Of a DNA stretch of 64,000 nt, positions 38,815-47,877 are shown in pieces. This DNA is from Ensifer sp. PDNC004 (GTDB lineage Bacteria > Pseudomonadota > Alphaproteobacteria > Rhizobiales > Rhizobiaceae), in assembly GCF_016919405.1 (NCBI RefSeq), contig NZ_CP070353.1, positions 3,918,501 to 3,982,500 on the forward strand, written 5' to 3'. The translations under genes and the position numbers were made by a program. Below the pieces are notes generated by a model, which made no database searches, had not been told where the DNA came from, and was given only the letters and a program-made list of their open reading frames with translations. Each line of letters opens with the position of its first letter. The stretch's first letter is position 1.

Positions 38815-40371
38815 TCAGCCCTGGTGGCCGCGATTGCCGCCATTGCCCCGACGCTGGCCCTGGCCGCCTTCGCGACGCTCGCCACCGCCACGGTTTTCGT
38901 TGCGGCCGCCCTGGTTGCGGTCACGACGGTCGCCCTGCTTCTGGCCGGGACGTCCGTGGTGCTTCTTGCCTTCGTGGTTGCGGTTGCCTTCGCCACGGCC
39001 GTCGGTCTGCGGATGGCCGTGATCGCGGCGCTCCTGGCGCTGCGGGCGGCGCTCGTCGCGCAAAAGGTCGTCGCCGGTAAAGCCGCTGGTGGCTGCAACC
39101 GGCTCGCCGGCCGGGCGCTCGCGACGCGGCGGACGGCCGCCGTTCTGGTGATGACCGCCGCCATTGCCCTTGCGGTGGCCGGCGCCGTTGTTGCCTCGGC
39201 CGCCGCGGCCCTTGGCCGGACGCGCCTGGTCGGCGGGAGCCTCGCCGCTGGCAACGGCAATGTTGATGCCCATCAGCTTCTCGATGTCGCGCAGCAGGCG
39301 GATTTCGTCCGGCGCGCAGAAGGCGATGGCGATGCCGTCGCGGCCGGCGCGCGCGGTGCGGCCGATGCGGTGAACATAGGCATCCGGCACTTCCGGCAGG
39401 TCGTAGTTGTAAACGTGGGTAACGCCGGGGATATCGATGCCGCGGGCGGCGACGTCGGTCGCGACCAGCACACGGATCTCGCCGTCACGGAAGGCCTTGA
39501 GCGCGCGCTCGCGCTGGCCCTGGCTCTTGTTGCCGTGGATCGAGGCGGCCTTGAAGCCGACGTGGTCGAGATGCTTCATCAGCTTCTCGGCGCCGTGCTT
39601 GGTGCGGCTGAAGATCAGCGACAGGCCGTCCGGGTTCTCTGTCAGCGTCTTCTTGAGGATGGTCGTCTTCAGGTCCTTGCCGGGAACGAAGTGAACGTAT
39701 TGTTCGACCTTGTCGGCAGCCTTGCCCGGAGGCGTGACTTCGACCTTGACCGGGTTGGTCAGGTACTCGCCAGCAAGCTCGGCGATCTGCTTCGGCATGG
39801 TGGCCGAGAAGAGCAGCGTCTGGCGGTTCTTCGGCACCAGCTTGGAGATCTTGCGCAGGTCGTGGATGAAGCCGAGGTCGAGCATCTGGTCGGCTTCGTC
39901 GAGCACCAGGTAGCGGCCCTGCGTCAGCGTCACCGCCTTGCGGGCGACGAGGTCGAGCAGGCGGCCCGGCGTTGCGACCAGGATGTCGACGCCGCGGGCG
40001 AGTTGTTCGGTCTGCTTGTTGATCGAGACGCCGCCGACGACGACGCCGATCTTCAGCGGCGACTTCTTGACGAACAGCTTGAGGTTGGCGGCGATCTGGT
40101 TGACCAGTTCGCGGGTCGGCGCCAGAACCAGGGCGCGAATGTTGCGCGGATCGGGGCGCTTGCCTTCGGCAACGAGCTTCTCGATCATCGGCAGGCCGAA
40201 GGCGGCCGTCTTGCCGGTGCCGGTCTGGGCGAGACCGATGAGATCGTTGCCCTTCAGCACCAGCGGGATCGCCTGAGCCTGGATCGGGGTCGGCTTTTCG
40301 AAGCCGTTGGCAGACAGGGTTTCCAGAATGTGCTCGGAGAGGCCGAGATCTTTAAAGGTGGACAAATGCAT
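38815..40371 (-). CDS. rhlE: DEAD-box RNA helicase, RhlE type
   Basis: 518 residues. The Q motif is GFEKPTPIQAQAIP, motif I AQTGTGKT, motif II VLDEADQM, motif III FSATMP and motif VI HRIGRTARAG, so the two RecA lobes (1-375) are complete. The C-terminal 140 residues are a disordered basic tail rich in Arg, Gly, Asn and His (for example RRDRNQGGRNENRGGGERRE), typical of RNA-binding extensions. It probably remodels rRNA or mRNA structure, often cold-induced. The 288-bp upstream gap may carry a long leader. Confidence 0.92.
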   Translation of the reverse strand: MHLSTFKDLGLSEHILETLSANGFEKPTPIQAQAIPLVLKGNDLIGLAQTGTGKTAAFGLPMIEKLVAEGKRPDPRNIRALVLAPTRELVNQIAANLKLFVKKSPLKIGVVVGGVSINKQTEQLARGVDILVATPGRLLDLVARKAVTLTQGRYLVLDEADQMLDLGFIHDLRKISKLVPKNRQTLLFSATMPKQIAELAGEYLTNPVKVEVTPPGKAADKVEQYVHFVPGKDLKTTILKKTLTENPDGLSLIFSRTKHGAEKLMKHLDHVGFKAASIHGNKSQGQRERALKAFRDGEIRVLVATDVAARGIDIPGVTHVYNYDLPEVPDAYVHRIGRTARAGRDGIAIAFCAPDEIRLLRDIEKLMGINIAVASGEAPADQARPAKGRGGRGNNGAGHRKGNGGGHHQNGGRPPRRERPAGEPVAATSGFTGDDLLRDERRPQRQERRDHGHPQTDGRGEGNRNHEGKKHHGRPGQKQGDRRDRNQGGRNENRGGGERREGGQGQRRGNGGNRGHQG

Positions 40372-40659
40372 ATACCTTTTGGGGGCGCCAAACGCATTCG
40401 CCGGAACCGCGTTCTTGCTGTTCCGGTGTCGTTCGGCGTCAAGAACCCCGCGTGAATTGGGAACTTGTGGGTTGAATTAAGTCGTCAAGCGCCTGTGCTG
40501 TGCCGCCTATTGCGGTGATATGTGCGCTATCCTTCTTCACGGCTTTCTATGTCTGCCGAGGGCGCGCTCACGCGGCGGCCGGAAGGTGACGCTGGGCACC
40601 ATGTCGTTGGTTTGGACGAAAAAGTCAAGGTCCATCTTTTCGCAGGTGCGAAATGAGAT

Positions 40660-41760
40660 CTACTCAAGCGCGAGATCGAAGCCCGCTTCCGCCGCTTCCT
40701 GGCCGTTGACGAGGATGACGATCCGGTGGGTGCCGGGGTAATAACGGCGGGTGGTGATCGGCCGGATCGCATGGCGTTTCTCGATCTCGATCGAGGCGCC
40801 GGGGGCAAGCGTCGCCGACGTCCACTTGAACACCTTCGGCGAGGTTGCGCCGTTTGCCTTGCGGTGGTGCACGGCGTAGTCGATCATCACTTTCTGGCTC
40901 GTCTCGGCGTCATGGCTGACGGCCAGACGCAGGCCGAGGCTTTCGCCGAGCACGATGTCCGAACGATCGAGCGAAAAGCGGGCATTGATGCCGGCCGGGG
41001 GCGCAAAACCGAAATTGCCGAGCGCGTCCACGTGGCCCTGCTTCAAGAGCGTGCGTGAGGCGTGGCGGAGAAGCTGGCGGCGCTCCGGCGATGCGTCGCC
41101 GATATGTTCGGCGACGAAAGCGGCCACCAGGTCCGGATGGTCCTTGGCGATGTCGTTGAGGCTGTTGGCAACCGAGCGGCGCACATAGTCCTCGGGGTCG
41201 TCGAGGAGGGCGGTCAGGATCGGCAGGATCGGCTGCGGATCGCGAATGAGCTGCGGCAGCCGCATCGCCCAGGGCAGGCGCGGGCGGGTGCCTTCGCTCG
41301 CCAATCGACGGACGTGATGGTTGGGGTCCTTCGTCCAGCCGCGGATCGTCGCAAGGGCGCGCTCCTGGTCGCGATCGATGAAGACACGGATGCCGAACTC
41401 GGCTGTGAAATGCGGCGTCAGCGCGCGCAGCAGCGATAGCGAAAGGTCGAACTCGTCGAGGCCGCGCAAGGCGACGTATTGGCTGACGGGCAGTAGCGAC
41501 CAGCCGCTGATGCCCTCGGCGTCGTCACGGGGAAGGCAGGCGTCGAGGATGGCGGCAGCCTCCGGAAATGCCTGCGGCAGCGTCTCGGCGAGCGCGTCGC
41601 GGATCTGCAGCGAGCGCTGCATCAGCTCCAGCGCCTCCAGGCCGTCGCCCGCAAGCGCCATGAACTTCCTGCGATCGAAGGTTCCCGCATTATGTCCGAG
41701 CGCATCGGCGATGGCGACGACGACACCGGGGTGCAGCAGGTTCTTCAGTGGTTCGGCCAT
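40660..41760 (-). CDS. DNA alkylation repair protein (AlkC/AlkD-type HEAT-like) with C-terminal Ig-like domain
   Basis: 366 residues. Helical HEAT-like repeats run from about 5 to 250, with segments such as LRGLDEFDLSLSLLRALTPH, NHHVRRLASEGTRPRLPW and YVRRSVANSLNDIAKDHPDL. The last 110 residues are beta-rich and read as an Ig-like domain ending in TRRYYPGTHRIVILVNGQE. This pairing is known for AlkC-type alkylpurine glycosylases, which scan and excise alkylated bases without base flipping. It has its own promoter region in a gap of only 37 bp after a small gene on the same strand. Confidence 0.85.
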   Translation of the reverse strand: MAEPLKNLLHPGVVVAIADALGHNAGTFDRRKFMALAGDGLEALELMQRSLQIRDALAETLPQAFPEAAAILDACLPRDDAEGISGWSLLPVSQYVALRGLDEFDLSLSLLRALTPHFTAEFGIRVFIDRDQERALATIRGWTKDPNHHVRRLASEGTRPRLPWAMRLPQLIRDPQPILPILTALLDDPEDYVRRSVANSLNDIAKDHPDLVAAFVAEHIGDASPERRQLLRHASRTLLKQGHVDALGNFGFAPPAGINARFSLDRSDIVLGESLGLRLAVSHDAETSQKVMIDYAVHHRKANGATSPKVFKWTSATLAPGASIEIEKRHAIRPITTRRYYPGTHRIVILVNGQEAAEAGFDLALE

Positions 41761-41797
41761 CGCGCGGCAGTCCTTTGTTCGTCTCGTTCCGGGCCGG

Positions 41798-42097
41798 TCA
41801 GATCCTCTGGCCGCCGCTAAAATGCTGGACTAGCATTACCGCGCTGATGGTCGCTGCGTAAGGTGCGAACTCAGGGTCGACCCGGACGCGCTCGCCGGCC
41901 GATTTCGCAGCCTCCAGCGTTTCCCATTCAACGAGGTCGGCGAACATGCCCGAAGTCTCGCAGGAATCGACCGCGCGCCAGGAGACGAAGCCCGGATAGC
42001 GTGAAACCGCCTGCATGGCGCGCTGGCGCGTGGCCGTCGCGGCCGGCCTGTCGGTGACGATGCAGACGGCAAGTTCGAGGATGTGATCGCTGGTCAT
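41798..42097 (-). CDS. Small dimeric alpha/beta-barrel (ABM-like) protein
   Basis: 99 residues with the ferredoxin-like strand-helix pattern of antibiotic biosynthesis monooxygenase domains: LELAVCIVTDRP, a helix AATATRQRAMQAVSRYPGFV, SWRAVDSCETSGMFADLVEW, a helix ETLEAAKSAGERV and a last strand. No cofactor site is seen. It directly precedes the alkylation-repair gene on the same strand (37-bp gap) and is likely cotranscribed with it. The function is unknown. Confidence 0.72.
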   Translation of the reverse strand: MTSDHILELAVCIVTDRPAATATRQRAMQAVSRYPGFVSWRAVDSCETSGMFADLVEWETLEAAKSAGERVRVDPEFAPYAATISAVMLVQHFSGGQRI

Positions 42098-42246
42098 GAG
42101 GATGCTCCCTGTGAGTTGCCGCTTGATTTAACACAGGGCAACTGACAGCCTTATGGCCATTACCGACGGCGGCGTGCTTGTGGGCGAGCCAGGCACGCGG
42201 TAGCCCTTTGATACGTCAACGGCGTCTTGCCGTTGGGAGGCCAGAC

Positions 42247-42921
42247 ATGAGACCCGCCGACCGGCTGTTTCGCATCATCCAGCTCCTGCGCGCGAGCGGC
42301 CGGGTGATGACGGCGCGCGAGATCGCCGAGAAGATGGAGGTCGCCCAGCGCACCATCTATCGCGACATGGAGCACCTGATCGCCTCAGGCGCGCCGATCG
42401 ACGGCGAACGCGGCGTCGGCTATCTCCTGCGCGGCGCGTTCGATGCGCCGCCGCTTGCCTTTACCTTCGAGCAGCTGGAAGCGCTCGCCTTCGGCGCGCG
42501 AGCGGTGCAGATGCTCGGCGACGGAAGGCTCGCCCAGGCGGCGCGCGAGGCGATGGAGAAAATCGCCCATGGTCTGCCGCCCGAACATCGACAGCGGCTG
42601 ACGGCAGCACCGCTTCGCGCCTTCCGCTCGTCGCTCCAGCCGGAACCGCCGGCGCTGCTCGGCGAGATCCGCCTGGCGATCGCCGGGCGCCGCAAGCTTC
42701 GCCTGGTCTATGACAGCCTCAAGGACGAACATTCCGAGCGCATCATCTGGCCGCTCGGTCTCAGCGTCTTCGGGCATTTCTGGCTGCTGACGGGCTGGTG
42801 CGAACTGAGGTCGGATTTCCGCGATTTCCGGGTCGACAGGATCAGCGCGCTTCACGTCCAGCGCGAACGCTACGAGGTGATGCCGGAGCGCAGCTTCGAA
42901 GCCTATATCGCGCGGATGTGA
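42247..42921 (+). CDS. YafY-type HTH/WYL transcriptional regulator
   Basis: 224 residues starting MRPADRLFRIIQLL. The DeoR-like winged helix is MTAREIAEKMEVAQRTIYRD, followed by a linker and a WYL-type domain (IRLAIAGRRKLRLVYDSLKD, then FGHFWLLTGWCELRSDFRDF). Such regulators sense small ligands or nucleic acid. It is divergent from the ABM-like and alkylation-repair genes (150-bp gap), so it may control them; this is inferred from position only. Confidence 0.87.
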   Translation: MRPADRLFRIIQLLRASGRVMTAREIAEKMEVAQRTIYRDMEHLIASGAPIDGERGVGYLLRGAFDAPPLAFTFEQLEALAFGARAVQMLGDGRLAQAAREAMEKIAHGLPPEHRQRLTAAPLRAFRSSLQPEPPALLGEIRLAIAGRRKLRLVYDSLKDEHSERIIWPLGLSVFGHFWLLTGWCELRSDFRDFRVDRISALHVQRERYEVMPERSFEAYIARM

Positions 42922-43000
42922 TCGGCGCACCCGGCGAAACTATCAGCATCGTCGCCACCTTCCGATGGAACCGGATCGCGCCTCGTTCGTTTCCTTTACA

Positions 43001-43015
43001 GGGTCTTCATGACCC
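43001..43015. terminator. Small hairpin after the YafY-type gene
   Basis: GGGTC-TTCAT-GACCC is a perfect 5-bp stem with a 5-nt loop. It is located 80 bp after the regulator stop and 34 bp before the next start. There is no T-run, so the assignment is weak. Confidence 0.3.
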
Positions 43016-43048
43016 TTCGCGATCCACACCTTTCACTGGGAGACAATC

Positions 43049-43498
43049 GTGCAGAACCGGACTTGGATACTGGCCGCGGATGGCAACACCGCGCGCATCG
43101 TCAAGGGCGTGAACCTGTTGAAGGAAGAGCGCCAGCGGCCGGAGGAGGAGACCTTTCACACCGAACCGAAGCGCGTTCAGGACATCATGGCGGACAAGCC
43201 CGGTCGGTCGCATTCGTCCGTCGGACACGGGCGCTCGGCCATGGAATACAAGAGCGATCCCGTTCGTGAGGAGCAGCAGCGCTTTGTTGCTGATGTGGCC
43301 GGAAGGCTCGAAAGTTATGCCGCCAACCAGGCCTTCGACAGCCTGGTGATCTGTGCGGCACCCCGGACGCTTGGCGATCTGCGCAAGCAGCTTTCCGCCC
43401 ATGTCCGCGAACGGACAGTCGCCGAGATCGACCGCAATTGCGTGGCTGCCACCACCGAACAACTGATCGCAACGGCACGGGCCGCAGTGTTCCCTTAA
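43049..43498 (+). CDS. Host attachment family protein
   Basis: 149 residues from GTG at 43049 with CTGGGAGA upstream. It opens with TWILAADGNTARIVKG, the sign of the Host_attach family, and has a middle disordered segment (HSSVGHGRSAMEYKSDP) and a C-terminal domain (FDSLVICAAPRTLGDLRKQL). The family is named after an Agrobacterium gene linked to plant attachment and is structurally related to archaeal release-factor-like eRF1 domains. The true role is uncertain. Confidence 0.87.
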   Translation: MQNRTWILAADGNTARIVKGVNLLKEERQRPEEETFHTEPKRVQDIMADKPGRSHSSVGHGRSAMEYKSDPVREEQQRFVADVAGRLESYAANQAFDSLVICAAPRTLGDLRKQLSAHVRERTVAEIDRNCVAATTEQLIATARAAVFP

Positions 43499-43552
43499 AG
43501 CTCGGCCGCAGCCGGGCTTCGTAACGTTTTCCGGTACATCCAAGGCGTCCCG

Positions 43553-45139
43553 TCAGAAATCGGTCGGGACGCCGCCTTCCGCCTTGCGCTTGGCGACGAA
43601 GGCATCGAGTTCCTCCTCGATCGCGGGATCGAGCGGCGGGCGCTCATATTCGTTGAGCTTCTGTTTGAAGATCCGGTTGGCATGGTCGTAGGTTGTCGGT
43701 CGCCCGGCTTCGGTCCAGGTTTCGAAGTTGCGCCAGTCCGACAGGATCGGTGAATAAAAGGCGGTCTCGTAGCGTTGCAGCGTGTGCAGCGTGCCGAAGT
43801 AATGGCCGCCGGGACCGACATCGCGCACGGCGTCGAGCCCGAGCGCATCCTCGCTGACATCGAGCGGGGTCAGGTATTCCGCCACCATCTGCAGCATGTC
43901 GACGTCGAGGATGAATTTCTCGAAGGAGGCCGTGAGCCCGCCTTCGGTCCAACCGGCGGCGTGCATGACGAAGTTGCCGCCCCCTTGCGTCAACGCCCAG
44001 AGCGACATGGCGGATTCGTAAGCCGCTTGAGCGTCCAGCGTATTGGCGGCGTTGGTGTTCGAGGTGCGGTAGGGGATGTTGTAGCGGCGAGCGAGCTGGC
44101 CGCCGGCGACCACCGCCTTCATGTATTCCGGCGTGCCGAAGGCTGGCGCACCGGTCTTCATGTCGACGTTGGAGGTGAAGCCGCCATACATGACTGGCGC
44201 GCCGCGCCGGACCATTTGGGTGAAGGCGATGCCGCAGAGCGCCTCGGCGTTCTGCTGCACCAGCGCACCGGCGATCGTCACCGGGGCCATCGCGCCGGCG
44301 AGCGTGAAGGGCGTGACCACGACCACCTGGTTGCGCGAAGACATCTCGATGATGCCCTGCAGCATCGGCCCGTCGAGCCGGAGCGGCGAGGAGGTGTTGA
44401 TGATGGTGAAGAGCGAGGGCTCGCGTTCCATCTGCTCCATCGAGATGCCGCGGCCGATGCGGGCGATCTCGATGCCGTCGGTGTTGCGCTGCTTGCCGAG
44501 CGAATAGACGTGGAACACCTTGTCGGTGAGCTTCACCATGTCGGAGAGGCAATCGAGGTGGCGCACCGAGGCATGGATGTCGACCGGCTCGACCGGATAG
44601 CCGCCGGTCGTGTGGACGATGTCATAGGATTGCGCGAGCTTCACGAGCTTGCGGTAGTCCTCCTGGTTGCCGGTGCGGCGGCCGCCGTCGCGGTCGGCGA
44701 CGAAGGGAGCGCTCGCGATCTGGGCGAAGACGAGATTGTTGCCGCCGATGGCGACATTGCGGGCCGGGTTGCGGGCATGCATGGTGAAGGTTGGCGGTAC
44801 CGAGGCGATCATGTCCATGATCAGGCCGCGGTCGAAGCGCACCCGGTCGGTGCCGGGTGTCACGTCGGCGCCGGCAGCCTTCATCCGCTCGCGCGCCTCC
44901 GGCAGGATGACGTCCATCCCGATCTCTTCGAGGATCGTCAGCGATGCCTCATGTACCGATTCAAGCGCATCATCCGAAAGGACGGTGGATTTCGCCAGCG
45001 CATTGACAAGATTGAGATATTTGCCGCCGGGGGATCTGCGCACACGCTCGGCACTGCGCCCGCCCGGGCGGCGTCGGCGCTCCAGCGGAGTCGAGGCTGC
45101 GTCGCCGGTTGCTGCATCGGGAAACTGATCGTCGTTCAT
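43553..45139 (-). CDS. MttB-family methyltransferase, non-pyrrolysine
   Basis: 528 residues, long and TIM-barrel-like. It has the MttB-family segments LTILEEIGMDVILPEARERM, LVFAQIASAPFVADRDGGRR, VVVTPFTLAGAMAPVTIAGA and GGFTSNVDMKTGAPAFGTPE. The frame is open without an internal TAG, so there is no pyrrolysine; such members act on glycine betaine, proline betaine or carnitine-like methylamines together with a corrinoid protein. No corrinoid or MtvC-type partner gene is adjacent, so the methyl acceptor is unknown. Confidence 0.87.
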   Translation of the reverse strand: MNDDQFPDAATGDAASTPLERRRRPGGRSAERVRRSPGGKYLNLVNALAKSTVLSDDALESVHEASLTILEEIGMDVILPEARERMKAAGADVTPGTDRVRFDRGLIMDMIASVPPTFTMHARNPARNVAIGGNNLVFAQIASAPFVADRDGGRRTGNQEDYRKLVKLAQSYDIVHTTGGYPVEPVDIHASVRHLDCLSDMVKLTDKVFHVYSLGKQRNTDGIEIARIGRGISMEQMEREPSLFTIINTSSPLRLDGPMLQGIIEMSSRNQVVVVTPFTLAGAMAPVTIAGALVQQNAEALCGIAFTQMVRRGAPVMYGGFTSNVDMKTGAPAFGTPEYMKAVVAGGQLARRYNIPYRTSNTNAANTLDAQAAYESAMSLWALTQGGGNFVMHAAGWTEGGLTASFEKFILDVDMLQMVAEYLTPLDVSEDALGLDAVRDVGPGGHYFGTLHTLQRYETAFYSPILSDWRNFETWTEAGRPTTYDHANRIFKQKLNEYERPPLDPAIEEELDAFVAKRKAEGGVPTDF

Positions 45140-45304
45140 GAAAGACCCACCGTGTTGCCGATGGGGAGTGTGTCGCAGATTCGAGGCGGCGATGGCCCGC
45201 CATTTGCGACAGTTCAGTTCTCTTGTGGAGTAAATCGCTTGCCCTGACGCATTTCTGCAGCTGGATGGCGTAATCGCTCAAGACACGTTTAACGGAGATG
45301 AGCG

Positions 45305-46021
45305 CTAGGCTCGGTCGCCCCGCAGCATCTCGCGCTTGCCGGCAAAACCTTTGCGCTTTTCGACGGCAAAGCCCGCGGCCTGCAAATTGCGGCGGACGAA
45401 ACCGGCAGCGGCATAGGTGGCGAAACTGCCGCCGGGCGTGGTCTTGTCGAAGACCAGCCGCATCAGATCCTCCGACCACATGTCGGGATTGCGCGACGGC
45501 GCAAAGCCGTCGAGGTACCAGGCGTCGAACGGTTGTTCAGCGCGGGCGACGCCCTCGAGTGCCGGACCACAGACGACCGTGAGGCTGACGCCGTCGCCGA
45601 AGTCGATCCGGACGTCGCCATCGGGCGCGGCCGGCCAGCGCGAGGCCAGTGCCTGGCGCTCCGTGTCGATCTCCGACCAATGGCCAAGCGCGCGCGAAAT
45701 CTCTTCTGCGGCCATCGGGAAACGTTCGAAGGACACGAACCGCAGCCGGTCGCCGGCGGTCGCGGTCATCTTCCACTGACGCCAGGTTTCGCAGAAATTG
45801 AGGCCGGTGCCGAAGCCGAGTTCGCCGATGCGGAAGGTGCCTGCGCCGACCCAGCGGTCGGGCAGGCCGTTGCCCGATAGGAAGACGTGGCCGCACTCCA
45901 GCCGCCCGTCGGTGCGGCAATAAAAGTGATCGCCAAACTCCCGGGAATAGGGCATATCGCCCTCGTGCCAATCAAGGTTCTGGTGCGCCGGGGGCTCGAT
46001 CGGGTCTGCGGGTCCTGTCAT
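45305..46021 (-). CDS. mnmD: MnmD-type tRNA mnm5s2U34 methyltransferase (stand-alone MnmC N-terminal domain)
   Basis: 238 residues from the ATG at 46021. It opens with NLDWHEGDMPYSREFGDHFY and has the SAM-binding motif IGELGFGTGLNFCETW and the DUF752 signature FDAWYLDGFAPSRNPDMWS. This domain methylates the aminomethyl group of modified U34 in certain tRNAs. In gammaproteobacteria it is fused to an FAD oxidase in MnmC; here it is separate and divergent from that partner, with only 39 bp between start codons. A 3' overhang of long antisense frame is ignored. Confidence 0.9.
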   Translation of the reverse strand: MTGPADPIEPPAHQNLDWHEGDMPYSREFGDHFYCRTDGRLECGHVFLSGNGLPDRWVGAGTFRIGELGFGTGLNFCETWRQWKMTATAGDRLRFVSFERFPMAAEEISRALGHWSEIDTERQALASRWPAAPDGDVRIDFGDGVSLTVVCGPALEGVARAEQPFDAWYLDGFAPSRNPDMWSEDLMRLVFDKTTPGGSFATYAAAGFVRRNLQAAGFAVEKRKGFAGKREMLRGDRA

Positions 46022-46060
46022 GGCCAAGGCGATAATCCGCCGGCCGGAGAAGGTCAATCG

Positions 46061-47203
46061 ATGAGCGAGCTTTTGGTCGTCGGCGGCGGCATCATGGGGC
46101 TGTGGGCCGCGCTTGGCGCCGCGCGCAGGGGCATGACCGTGCGGCTCGTCGAGCAGCAGGCGATCGGCGCTGGCGCCAGCGGTGGCCTTTTGGGCGCGCT
46201 CATGCCGCATATGCCCGATCGCTGGAACGACAAGAAGCGGTTCCAGTTCGACGCCCTCGTGACGATCGAAGAAGAGATCGCGGCGCTCGAGGCGGAGACG
46301 GGCCTGTCGACCGGCTATCGGCGGACGGGTCGCTTGATCCCGCTGGCCAAGCCTCATCTGCGCGATATCGCCCTTCGGCACGAGCAGGATGCACTGAGCC
46401 ACTGGCGGGCGGCCGACAGGCAGTTCCACTGGCACGTGAAGGACGAGGGGCCCGAGGGCTGGCCAGGCGCCGAGGCAGCAGCGCACGGCATGGTCTTCGA
46501 TACGCTCGCCGCGCGCGTCTCGCCGCGTCGCCTGCTTGCGGCCCTCCGCACGGCACTCCTGCAGGCACCGAACGCTCATGTGGACGAACGCCGGGGCGTG
46601 CGCCGGATCGAGCCGGCGCACGGCCGGGCCGAGCTCGACGACGGCACCCGGATCGGTTTTGAGCATTGCATCATCGCAGCAGGTGTCGGCAGCTTTCAAT
46701 TGATCGACGACGTGTCAGCGCCGCTGGCGGAAACGAGCGGCACGGCGGTCAAGGGCCAGGCGGCACTGCTGCGGGCGGAGATCGACCCGGCGCTTCCGGT
46801 GATCTTTGCCGACGGCGTCTACGTCATCGCCCATGACGACGGCCATGTGGCGGTCGGCAGCACCAGCGAAAACAGTTTTGCCGATCCCCTGTCGACGGAC
46901 GCCCAGCTGGATGAACTGCTTCGGCGCGCCGTGGCGCTTGCACCGCGGCTGGCGGGTGCCGAGGTGGTGGAGCGATGGGCGGGGTTGCGTCCGAAGGCGA
47001 CGGGGCGCGAGCCGATGGTCGGCCGGCATCCGGACCATTCGAATGTCTCGGTCCTGACCGGCGGCTTCAAGGTGAGCTTCGGCATCGCCCACCGGCTGGC
47101 ACGTTTCGTCGTCGACGAGATCGCCGGTTCTCCGATGATCGGTATTCCCGATTCTTTCTTCTGTCGGAATCACATAGCCGCACTTCGCGACAAAAGCCTT
47201 TAG
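46061..47203 (+). CDS. FAD-dependent oxidoreductase, MnmC C-terminal (DAO) type
   Basis: 380 residues with GGAGAAGG before the ATG. The FAD motif is LLVVGGGIMGLWAALGAARR, followed by GAGASGGLLGALMPHMPDRW and the DAO C-terminal pattern VERWAGLRPKATGREPMVGR and LTGGFKVSFGIAH. These match the C-terminal half of MnmC, which removes the carboxymethyl group from cmnm5 in tRNA. Because it is the divergent neighbour of mnmD, it is probably the second half of a split MnmC. A general D-amino acid or glycine oxidase role is the main alternative. Confidence 0.85.
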   Translation: MSELLVVGGGIMGLWAALGAARRGMTVRLVEQQAIGAGASGGLLGALMPHMPDRWNDKKRFQFDALVTIEEEIAALEAETGLSTGYRRTGRLIPLAKPHLRDIALRHEQDALSHWRAADRQFHWHVKDEGPEGWPGAEAAAHGMVFDTLAARVSPRRLLAALRTALLQAPNAHVDERRGVRRIEPAHGRAELDDGTRIGFEHCIIAAGVGSFQLIDDVSAPLAETSGTAVKGQAALLRAEIDPALPVIFADGVYVIAHDDGHVAVGSTSENSFADPLSTDAQLDELLRRAVALAPRLAGAEVVERWAGLRPKATGREPMVGRHPDHSNVSVLTGGFKVSFGIAHRLARFVVDEIAGSPMIGIPDSFFCRNHIAALRDKSL

Positions 47204-47219
47204 CCCCGGACATGCGAAA

Positions 47220-47240
47220 GGCCCCGCCGGCGGCGGGGCC
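47220..47240. terminator. GC-rich terminator-like hairpin
   Basis: GGCCCCGCC-GGC-GGCGGGGCC forms a 9-bp stem with a 3-nt loop between two convergent genes. On the minus strand CTTTCG follows and on the plus strand CGAAAG. The T-runs are short. Confidence 0.6.
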
Positions 47241-47261
47241 CGAAAGATCGAAAGTCAGGCA

Positions 47262-47651
47262 TTACATCCAGTAGGGCGGCACGCCGTAGTAGTCGTAGAC
47301 ACGGCGACCGTTTTCCGCGTTCCAATCGTATTCATCGGTGCCGTGATATTTCGGCGCGTTTTCGACCTGATCGCGAGTCACATCAGTGCGATAGCCGCCC
47401 AGCTTCTCGTCATAGGTCAGCTTTGCCCAGGGCAGTGGATAGTGGTCTTCGCCGAGGCCGAGAAAGCCGCCGAAGCCGAGCACCGCATAGGCGACGCGCC
47501 CGCTGCGCTTCTCGATGATCACGCGCTCGATCGAGCCGATGTGTTTTTCGTCGGGGCCGTAGACCCTCGTGCCTTCAACCTTGTCGCTCGCGATCAGGTC
47601 GTGGGTCTCCTTGATCCGGGCGTCCTGAAGGTTAGCATTGTGATAGGTCAC
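47262..47651 (-). CDS. PRC-barrel domain protein
   Basis: 129 residues from GTG at 47651 with GGAGACG upstream. The PRC barrel covers about 25-80 (VEGTRVYGPDEKHIGSIERV and AYAVLGFGGFLGLGEDHYPL, LPWAKLTYDEKLGGY). The tail is rich in Tyr, Asp and Trp and ends YYGVPPYWM. Such small cytosolic proteins are common and often stress-induced in rhizobia; no partner is known. It is convergent with the MnmC-type gene. Confidence 0.85.
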   Translation of the reverse strand: MTYHNANLQDARIKETHDLIASDKVEGTRVYGPDEKHIGSIERVIIEKRSGRVAYAVLGFGGFLGLGEDHYPLPWAKLTYDEKLGGYRTDVTRDQVENAPKYHGTDEYDWNAENGRRVYDYYGVPPYWM

Positions 47652-47877
47652 GTTTCGTCTCCATCCTTGTTTTCCTACCATTGGGGAACGAGCGATCGGC
47701 CGGATGGTTCCGAAAAACCAACGGCGACGTTCGGTCCGGCGCTGCACTCATCCCCGGCTAACTTCGTCAATCTGTCACGCAAATCACCTAAGACGCGGCC
47801 ATTGGACAAGTCGGGGTGAGGGCGGAAAACCGCATGCTTTTGCTCATCCCGCGCTGAGGGATACCCGGAGCCAGCCG

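Noticed and set aside
39000..40455. Plus-strand 555-codon frame over the helicase gene
   Set aside because: The minus strand carries all DEAD-box motifs; the plus frame is a shadow of Ala/Val/Gly-rich sequence.
43553..45139. Possible pyrrolysine-containing MttB
   Set aside because: The frame runs without an internal TAG, and the length fits the non-pyrrolysine group.
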